A DNA stretch of 44,247 bases from Mycoemilia scoparia (taxonomy: Eukaryota; Kickxellomycota; Kickxellomycetes; Kickxellales; Kickxellaceae): the NCBI GenBank assembly GCA_027575805.1, contig JANBPU010000131.1, positions 1 through 44,247 of the forward strand. The letters run 5' to 3'. The notes below the pieces were generated by a model. The model was not told the DNA's origin, ran no database searches, and was given only the letters and a program-made list of their open reading frames with translations. The translations under genes were made by a program, and so were the position numbers. Of the stretch, positions 40,201 through 44,247 are shown piece after piece (the stretch's first letter is position 1; the number at the start of each line of letters is the position of its first letter).

Positions 40201-43020
40201 TTTCCCGAGTGCATCCCTGTTGGTGAAAAGGTCACGACTATAGCACGTCCAAGTCATTATGTCCCATCATTTGTTGAGCGTGCAGTAGCATCAGCACTTG
40301 TCAGCCCAGAGTCTCGCAGATATACCAGAGCATGGAATCTGGCAACGTTTGAAAATGGTACCACATTGGAAAGCCTTGATGCATTGCTCCTGTTTCCGCA
40401 TTATCCTTCTATGTTCATAGATGCTACGAAGGGCGACAATCCTGTACCTAACTCACCTTCCAATAACTCACCAATGCCTCAACTTGGTGACAGTGCTGTT
40501 CCCTGTATTGGCTGGCTCTTGGAAAACATGATCAGCCTGTGTTATGATACTCCGGACCGACTTCCTGATAACAAACATTTGATCAACATTGCCAAACGCC
40601 AGCGGATGTTTATGCTTATTTCAATCTGCAATCAGCTGGTTATCCGATGCCAAAAGTCCTTTACGCTTCCTACCCCAATGCGGCTTGATCTGGGGCAGCT
40701 TGCTGGATACATTATGAAGGAACCGTTGCAGTATGATGATATTAAGAGATGCTCTACTCGTGAAAATGTGGACACTGGAAGCTACAGAGGATCTTCTTCT
40801 CAACCAGATGCCATTCAACATCGATTGTCTGCCAATGGTGGTGGTAACATGACAGCAGATCACTACTACTCTAGCAGTAATCCTCCTCACCATCATGCAC
40901 TTGAGCTAAGTTATCTAGAAAGACCATTTGGTCGTTTAGTGGCAGATGAGCTAGAAAAGCTTCGACAAGAGCAGCGGGAAAGAGAAGGTCTTGAAAGGAT
41001 GCTGAGAGAACGGGAGTTGGAAATTGGACGCCAAACCCAAGAACGCAATAAGCAGCTTAAGCGCCAATTGAAGGAGGATAAGCAACGCAGGGCACGCAAT
41101 GAAACTTTGGTAAAGATGACCAACCTAATGAACAAGGTAACCGGAGATGGTGCAGCCACAGGCACTGTTCATACCAATCGCAGAACTGAATTTGTTGGAC
41201 CAAATGGAGCTGGTGATTATGCACAATCTGCTGCTGTTGATGGAAATACCAAGATGCCAGTTTCTACGCTGTTTTATGGAGGCGATCAGACATCTTCACG
41301 ACAATCCCGATTGTCTGCATACATGAGACCAGCAATGGTAATCAACCTGATCAATTCGGTCATCAACCCCAAGGAGGATTATACAAAGAGAGATTTTGTG
41401 TTCCTCGTTGTGACAGAAGAGGGTGGTGAATATCTACTACAAGCACCGGATGAAGATGAGATGGATGCTTGGATTGAAGCAATGAGAGATGCAGCTACCG
41501 AAGCAGCTGCAAGACGACTAACTGTGTTTGTAGAAGAGGCAAAGAAAGCTGGCAATATCACTACCAATGTGGCCAGTCCTGGTGAGCTAATGGGAGGGCT
41601 TTCTAATAATCCGTCAGCACCAGCTTCACCAATTAGCCCATTAGGAAATGCAGCAGCAGCACAGGCACCGGTTGATCCAGTATTTGGAGTGTCACTTGAA
41701 CAGCTGATGCCAAATCCAAATGTGATACCACGATTCTTTGAGCTGTGTCTGGAAGAGATTGAAAGCCGTGGTCTTGAAGAAGTGGGAATATACCGACTGT
41801 CAGGATCGGCATCTGGAGTAAACCGTCTCCGAAATCGCTTGAACCAAGACCATGAATCTGTTGATTTGGCCAGCCCAGAGTTTGCGGACATAAATATAAT
41901 CTCTAATATTGTAAAGCTATTCCTCCGTGAGCTGCCAGAGCCCCTCCTCACATTTGACCTCTACGAGCCTCTTATTGATGCCAGCAGCATAGATTCCTAT
42001 GACGACAGACTGTGGGCCATAAAGGACCTTATTCACCAGCTCCCTTTAGCAAACTATACCCTTCTGAAGCGTCTCATCGAGCACCTTGAAAAGGTCACGG
42101 ACTTTGAGCAGATTAACCACATGTACAGCACCAATCTTGCACTGGTATTTGGACCATCGCTGCTTCGCCCACCACCAAGCTCATCAAGCTTTGCTCATGC
42201 CATGTCAAACCTTGGACAAGCCCAAAACATCATCAAGAACCTGATATTGCAATTCCACTGGATATTTGATATCGAAGAGGATGTCGAGGCTATTCACCAG
42301 GAAGAAGCAGAAGATGAGGATCAACAAGAGGCTGCCAAACAAGACGATCTTATGGATGCCACCGAGGAAAGGATTTCGCCTGCTATTGGTGATACAAGCA
42401 AACCAATTGCCCAGGAGCCTACTAAATCCCCCTTTTCAAGCAGATCTGTGATTTCATCAGCCAAGTCTTCCAATTGCCGGCCAATTATGCTGGCCGAAAA
42501 TGACATCAATAATAATTCCATCCTCACCTCACCACTTGGCAGCTCTACGTTTGAATCACCATTACCATCGGCCAAGTCTGTTGCCTCTGCGCCAGCTGAC
42601 ATAAATGAGGGCATGGCATTTATGCCGTTGCCACCCCTACCTACCAAAAAAACTCCAGCAACTGCAGCCACATCGTCGTTATATACAGAAGAGGCAATAA
42701 AATCGCCCAAAACAGAATCATCAGCAAAGGAGACTCATCGTGGGTTTGGACGTATGATGAGATCCAAGTCCATCAGAAAGATGCGGCAAGCAGCAGCCAC
42801 AATGGCCTCGATGGTCAAGTCTAGCAACAACACAACTGATCACCCAATGCCTCCTCCATCGCTGTCACGAAATTCACCAAAGTCACTCTCTCCACCGAGC
42901 CTCAAAATGCCAAAAGAAAACAAGCTTATGAAGCCATCTGTAAATCTATCAATGGCTGCAGATTTAGACAAGCTGGCGATCAGCCAAAACAACAAAGACG
43001 CCCATGATAAAGCCAATTAG
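34261..43020 (+). CDS. BEM2: BEM2-like RasGEF-like, PH and RhoGAP protein
   Basis: This 2,919-residue protein is encoded by one 8.76-kb exon. Order: low-complexity N-terminus (polyGln, His, Asn); a split PH domain (about 303-645, KEGYLSKK then FVSGRDKCTRMFAA); a RasGEF N-like helix set (747-800); a RasGEF-like core (940-1120, LLYWVRVGEACRAIGD, NPAVIRLRETW); a disordered stretch; a second RasGEF N-like and RasGEF-like half (about 1525-2045); a coiled coil (2227-2293); a second PH domain (2332-2417); and a RhoGAP domain (about 2474-2640) with the arginine finger Arg2512 in GIYRLSGS. The C-terminus is Ser/Pro-rich. RasGEF-like, PH, then C-terminal RhoGAP is the layout of yeast Bem2, which switches off Rho GTPases in polarity and wall synthesis. 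The RhoGAP part should be active; the RasGEF-like parts may be structural. Start is the ATG at 34261 with A at -3. Confidence 0.85.
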   Translation: MALPPKPSQNQPQQQQQQRQQEQPISPRAKSTVGLNSSEGVRFQDDQFSAIKRVSMFNNSMGNSEFRSSRPTRPPTMYNIGAPSNFGPNIPTHSHHHHHQHIPLPPSRTQSSPVPNPSSSMNNNNNNSSSTSLFGATTTTGLSASGVVGRQRLSSTGHVGSSLRKTLYSLSGRSGSTTVLDTSSRSSRHASIGASGGGGGSTITNLYNENRPSSNVPFPSGSKIESLGGGHGLDTKKLRNFSSTTDLSRNTMFIPTTENIKTPQSTVSGDISAGQFNTAPPTAAATTVNFGPSDSTRSSLGSQLVIKEGYLSKKSAANTAGISFPTSLTRGWKVYRVALKGAKLFFYKPPSESEMRELFPDDHDPRKSTMLTTLAGQGNSNDADDPDDGPPFPLNTNEIDSRSQKILYESSVRGGVIVSPLVQSYVFGECFSEIDPFTFKFKRYVCVLIFKDTVVVLKRKWIKQNIASSFIGAVSNKMKFGRPFAHRRSKLQASHQSPKTSEEAKPGLGPDNASLASAANVTSANGKGYFTKWQHHASYPIQNIEIVGASSSKFGRTHNSVLNPPVRSSQSSMYSIGNESVSSFMTGASTVSKDYSGAVASGAAPGFHMFVSGRDKCTRMFAATTAKIKNDWINQFNSAKASIDRAQQMPRPKHRRPTFSSTTSPQITTTGIHGNQRDSKQQKSSSSKNKQNSRSRLYWSVDQHPSLFVTKKSDAPLHVGNQGSGGKSNRPMNIISGDSPIVVSGSATALVHEFLFQNTEREFPGSNFSKQFVSTFTRFISMDAMLVELEHYSRLIMSEDSNCLLYIDNLVKVVNLLASEETLQFRTSDVELLKSIVDIVFENAREAIKTKPGLLAELQQTISRIECIDKVSASDGATGGRHDQSQRQKHSKESNSSSSSSNNSSGPGTKSPKLGPEHPLSNIEELSRLPLTGLTPSILFKIQPQEIARQLYFFHAKLYKEFKLITPTQLLPAMRAVPGAPATATTLTPATATSLSQGGISNSGSIGGASPVNQPLLSTLKNPHFLTRLVHHHLLVDLPAGRPARRGNLLLYWVRVGEACRAIGDATSWAAIATAVTNPAVIRLRETWQAIPLPWKMLIVQEWIPKLMPFGLYSSDLAELSQKTLTTRPLIITPDAAHAHLFSPLPYYGPIMQSVERVGLMAHRQGKLIIANNDSTPATPDSVIFLRYAHMYELATEAVNTLAGTWICEKIDDKLTPKNGFDFSILSSSSSASKENGLSKNTLAPHPEFQQYLEQLNALPPLIGYRETKEGVPSDYDTSYLLGLSLKCESSIGEQFRSSLIQTAGFGGNATVPSLDEDIRAAPGSILPLVCPEIVPSTNVLQWIHPITQDEPINTFPNMVKTSSNNGSDSGKSTSTSTSSFNQQRSMSMSPAAVGEGRDADESHENQMLVEGGSSSGTKPRRIAHKRSRSFPSKISTKSPTSVASADSSIPPTQSSGPSSPASPINSPIQTDNSIGNSAEGSDSAAAASLSLRPQDRNITDSSSKSPLLAGGVAAGPFDAEDSNNFKGKLLYAANGDLTLRVLRVQYQHSRSSSTFARPFGFLVEVQGGTLPILVDLLLNDIKKHSNNITDSNGFPIRFWDNQIPILTLNHHYAYRHAFLSNYRCFCTSDDLVDYLQSALQKVDGAKSPWEVSWSTLDKIIDTCSDWVTGYIEDFLDSITLRESFSRLILQITQRLRSFNSLGADGSSKKILSGISSPDELLAKLNSMISQFVFDLLVPSGYSPLNITLERQLKRALKRESQESRNTGFGASRKPFDELINLSAKDTLVTLNRLAQTHYAQCTMHDWLATYCMLEVQTHAPLPWYPAKRHSTNPSEEDVVISDIYRVLHQTVYKQGSNQMSLASVDSINGTVSAATGSAIQGPGSLAAGGVTTKVSLWERLPNPIKILLDLHRIVRHWVIKQITDPAIEAGDRVERIQKFIEIIYLCRYSKGSSGSYAFKEALDSYLGRIKSTPLLTKLDFPECIPVGEKVTTIARPSHYVPSFVERAVASALVSPESRRYTRAWNLATFENGTTLESLDALLLFPHYPSMFIDATKGDNPVPNSPSNNSPMPQLGDSAVPCIGWLLENMISLCYDTPDRLPDNKHLINIAKRQRMFMLISICNQLVIRCQKSFTLPTPMRLDLGQLAGYIMKEPLQYDDIKRCSTRENVDTGSYRGSSSQPDAIQHRLSANGGGNMTADHYYSSSNPPHHHALELSYLERPFGRLVADELEKLRQEQREREGLERMLRERELEIGRQTQERNKQLKRQLKEDKQRRARNETLVKMTNLMNKVTGDGAATGTVHTNRRTEFVGPNGAGDYAQSAAVDGNTKMPVSTLFYGGDQTSSRQSRLSAYMRPAMVINLINSVINPKEDYTKRDFVFLVVTEEGGEYLLQAPDEDEMDAWIEAMRDAATEAAARRLTVFVEEAKKAGNITTNVASPGELMGGLSNNPSAPASPISPLGNAAAAQAPVDPVFGVSLEQLMPNPNVIPRFFELCLEEIESRGLEEVGIYRLSGSASGVNRLRNRLNQDHESVDLASPEFADINIISNIVKLFLRELPEPLLTFDLYEPLIDASSIDSYDDRLWAIKDLIHQLPLANYTLLKRLIEHLEKVTDFEQINHMYSTNLALVFGPSLLRPPPSSSSFAHAMSNLGQAQNIIKNLILQFHWIFDIEEDVEAIHQEEAEDEDQQEAAKQDDLMDATEERISPAIGDTSKPIAQEPTKSPFSSRSVISSAKSSNCRPIMLAENDINNNSILTSPLGSSTFESPLPSAKSVASAPADINEGMAFMPLPPLPTKKTPATAATSSLYTEEAIKSPKTESSAKETHRGFGRMMRSKSIRKMRQAAATMASMVKSSNNTTDHPMPPPSLSRNSPKSLSPPSLKMPKENKLMKPSVNLSMAADLDKLAISQNNKDAHDKAN

Positions 43021-43189
43021 CACTACTAATAATATCCGCAATTTTCAGTTGCATTGCTTGTAGGAGTAATATACATATATATTGACTAAATAGCCATATA
43101 TTATTATCATTAATTCCAAACTTTTCTCCTTTGCATATTACTAAAAATAACTTTAAATACTGTATATTGCAAGATTCCACTAGTAAAAA

Positions 43190-43318
43190 TGTATGCCAGG
43201 CAGAAATACTGGATCTCGAGATTTTGGTTCACTTATGATCCAATTCTCTATATGCAATTCCTGGGGGCCTATTTTTGCCCTGGGTGGTGTGAAACTTGAA
43301 CACATGTTTGACTATGTA
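43190..43318 (-). repeat. R2 repeat, copy 5 (diverged)
   Basis: On the minus strand it keeps AGTCAAA, GGGCAAAA, CCCCCAGGAATTGCAT and CCAAAATCTCGAGATCC in the order seen in the other copies. It lacks the in-frame TAG, as does copy 2 at 8.7 kb, and its translation includes EPKSRDPVFLP. It begins about 170 bp past the BEM2-like stop codon and is antisense to that gene. Confidence 0.6.
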
Positions 43319-43900
43319 AGTGAGTCAAAGCCAATATTGGAATCGCAATTCCAAATCATTATAACATTATAGCATCAGTAAATTATCATTTATTATTGAG
43401 GTCCTGGACCACTATATTCTTGGTTCTTTGAAATCACCAAAAGAATATCTTATCTCTGGTGACCAATATAATATCAGCAAAATGCTTAAATTTGTCTTGC
43501 TAGGGCCACAGTTGTATCCAGATATTGGGACAATACATGGTCATGTGAAACCAAGCATGTGGGTATAAAGCAGTGCTGTGTTTTATACAGTGTGGGGGAA
43601 AGGTTGCCCAAGTATTAGACAGCTGTGGCATTGTAAGCTGCAAGTTGACATGCTGCCAATAAAATAAAACCAAAACAGCATGCAGCAAGGTTGATAAGTT
43701 AGAGAAGCAATGCTTTTGTGGTTTCAGTTATGATAGTACAAGCATGAGGTAAACAAAACATATACTGCATGGCTTTATCAGAATTCTATGTAAAATGTGA
43801 CTATTTAAACAGGTGAGGGAAGAGCTCCTTGTCATTTACAACTCTTCCCCACATTTTTCTCTGACATATTAATACTAATATTATTTTAACTTGACTACTA

Positions 43901-43912
43901 CCCCCCCCCCCC
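43901..43912. repeat. C12 homopolymer upstream of secreted-protein start
   Basis: Twelve C residues stand out in an AT-rich promoter. The tract ends 15 bases before the ATG at 43928, so it is in the leader or core promoter of the edge gene. Confidence 0.9.
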
Positions 43913-43927
43913 ATTTGAGTAACTTCA

Positions 43928-44247
43928 ATGAGAATCCCTCTTATTTTCTTTACTACAATCCTTATTGCTATTGTAGTAGTGGCAGATGCCTTCCTCCTTT
44001 TTAGGAGATCCCCTGCCAGGGTGCCTAACAAGCCTACTCAGGAGAATATCCAGAATGGTCTGTTCAACAAGTGGTTCAACAAAAGAGGCTTCATTACTTC
44101 AACCATCAGGCCAGCTGTTACCCAAGTCCAGACCTTCCCAGCAGCCTTTGTGACCAGAACAATCACCCCCCAGCCAGTAACATTCACAGTCAGACTAGGA
44201 GATATATCAGCAGCTTCAGCAGCCTCAGATGCCAGATATAGAGCCTC
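43928..44247 (+). CDS. Probable secreted protein, 5' part, cut by window edge
   Basis: An uninterrupted frame of 106 codons runs from this ATG to the end of the window without a stop. It starts MRIPLIFFTTILIAIVVVAD, a clear signal peptide with likely cleavage near residue 21. Arg26-Arg27 could be a Kex2-type propeptide site. The following sequence is rich in Thr, Pro, Ala and Val (for example TITPQPVTFTV) without the homopolymer runs seen in other genes here, suggesting a Thr-rich wall or extracellular protein. The family is not recognised, and an intron beyond the edge is possible. An alternative is a type II membrane protein. Confidence 0.6.
   Translation, partial: MRIPLIFFTTILIAIVVVADAFLLFRRSPARVPNKPTQENIQNGLFNKWFNKRGFITSTIRPAVTQVQTFPAAFVTRTITPQPVTFTVRLGDISAASAASDARYRA

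Larger units (their letters stand above)
43021..43927. other. Intergenic, BEM2-like 3' flank
   Basis: The 907-bp gap holds R2 copy 5 (about 43190-43318), AT-rich DNA and, at the right end, a C12 tract 15 bases upstream of the next start codon. No other gene is seen. Confidence 0.65.

Noticed and set aside
1..44247. CRISPR array, prophage, operon or bacterial mobile element
   Set aside because: The window is eukaryotic; the only regular array (15531-15690) has no spacers, and the genes are single units with their own promoters.

Overview
The window reads as nuclear DNA of an early-diverging, filamentous-type fungus (Mucoromycota or Zoopagomycota grade; I cannot decide which from sequence alone). 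Evidence: fungal-type HUL4, PEX6, MAD2 and BEM2-like genes; a single-domain Kv potassium channel, which ascomycete yeasts lack; very long intronless reading frames packed with Asn, Ser, Gly, His, Gln and Thr runs; and one cytochrome P450 gene with short GT-AG introns. Intergenic DNA is AT-rich, with microsatellites and dispersed short repeats.

Layout, left to right: fragments of two repeat families (1-192); a HECT ubiquitin ligase on minus (379-5688); about 3.5 kb without a convincing gene, holding a repeat cluster at 8.2-9.07 kb; a 126-residue protein of unknown function on minus (9230-9610); 3 kb of non-coding DNA; a four-exon cytochrome P450 on plus (12591-14688); a repeat copy and a 20-bp periodic array; PEX6 on minus (15915-20669); a miniature inverted-repeat element; a Kv-type potassium channel on minus (21435-23648); tandem miniature elements in a divergent promoter region; a low-complexity protein with a C-terminal CaaX box on plus (25487-29050); MAD2 on minus (29579-30274); tRNA-Asp(GTC) on plus (30738-30809); a GT25-like glycosyltransferase on minus (30988-32298); a 2,919-residue BEM2-like RasGEF-like/PH/RhoGAP protein on plus (34261-43020); and the 5' part of a probable secreted-protein gene cut by the right edge (43928-end).

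The genes form no pathway cluster. They serve ubiquitin ligation, peroxisomal import, the spindle checkpoint, Rho GTPase control and ion transport, as expected of ordinary eukaryotic gene order. The less expected content lies between the genes. One family is a 102-116 bp TA-flanked inverted-repeat element (called MITE-TGG here) with two internal-sequence subtypes, sometimes in head-to-tail tandem sharing a TA. The second (called R2 here) is a ~110-150 bp repeat with five copies, four of which lie antisense and 33-195 bp downstream of a stop codon. The third is a 20-bp-period array near the PEX6 3' end. I name no transposase and see no CRISPR, phage or bacterial mobile element.
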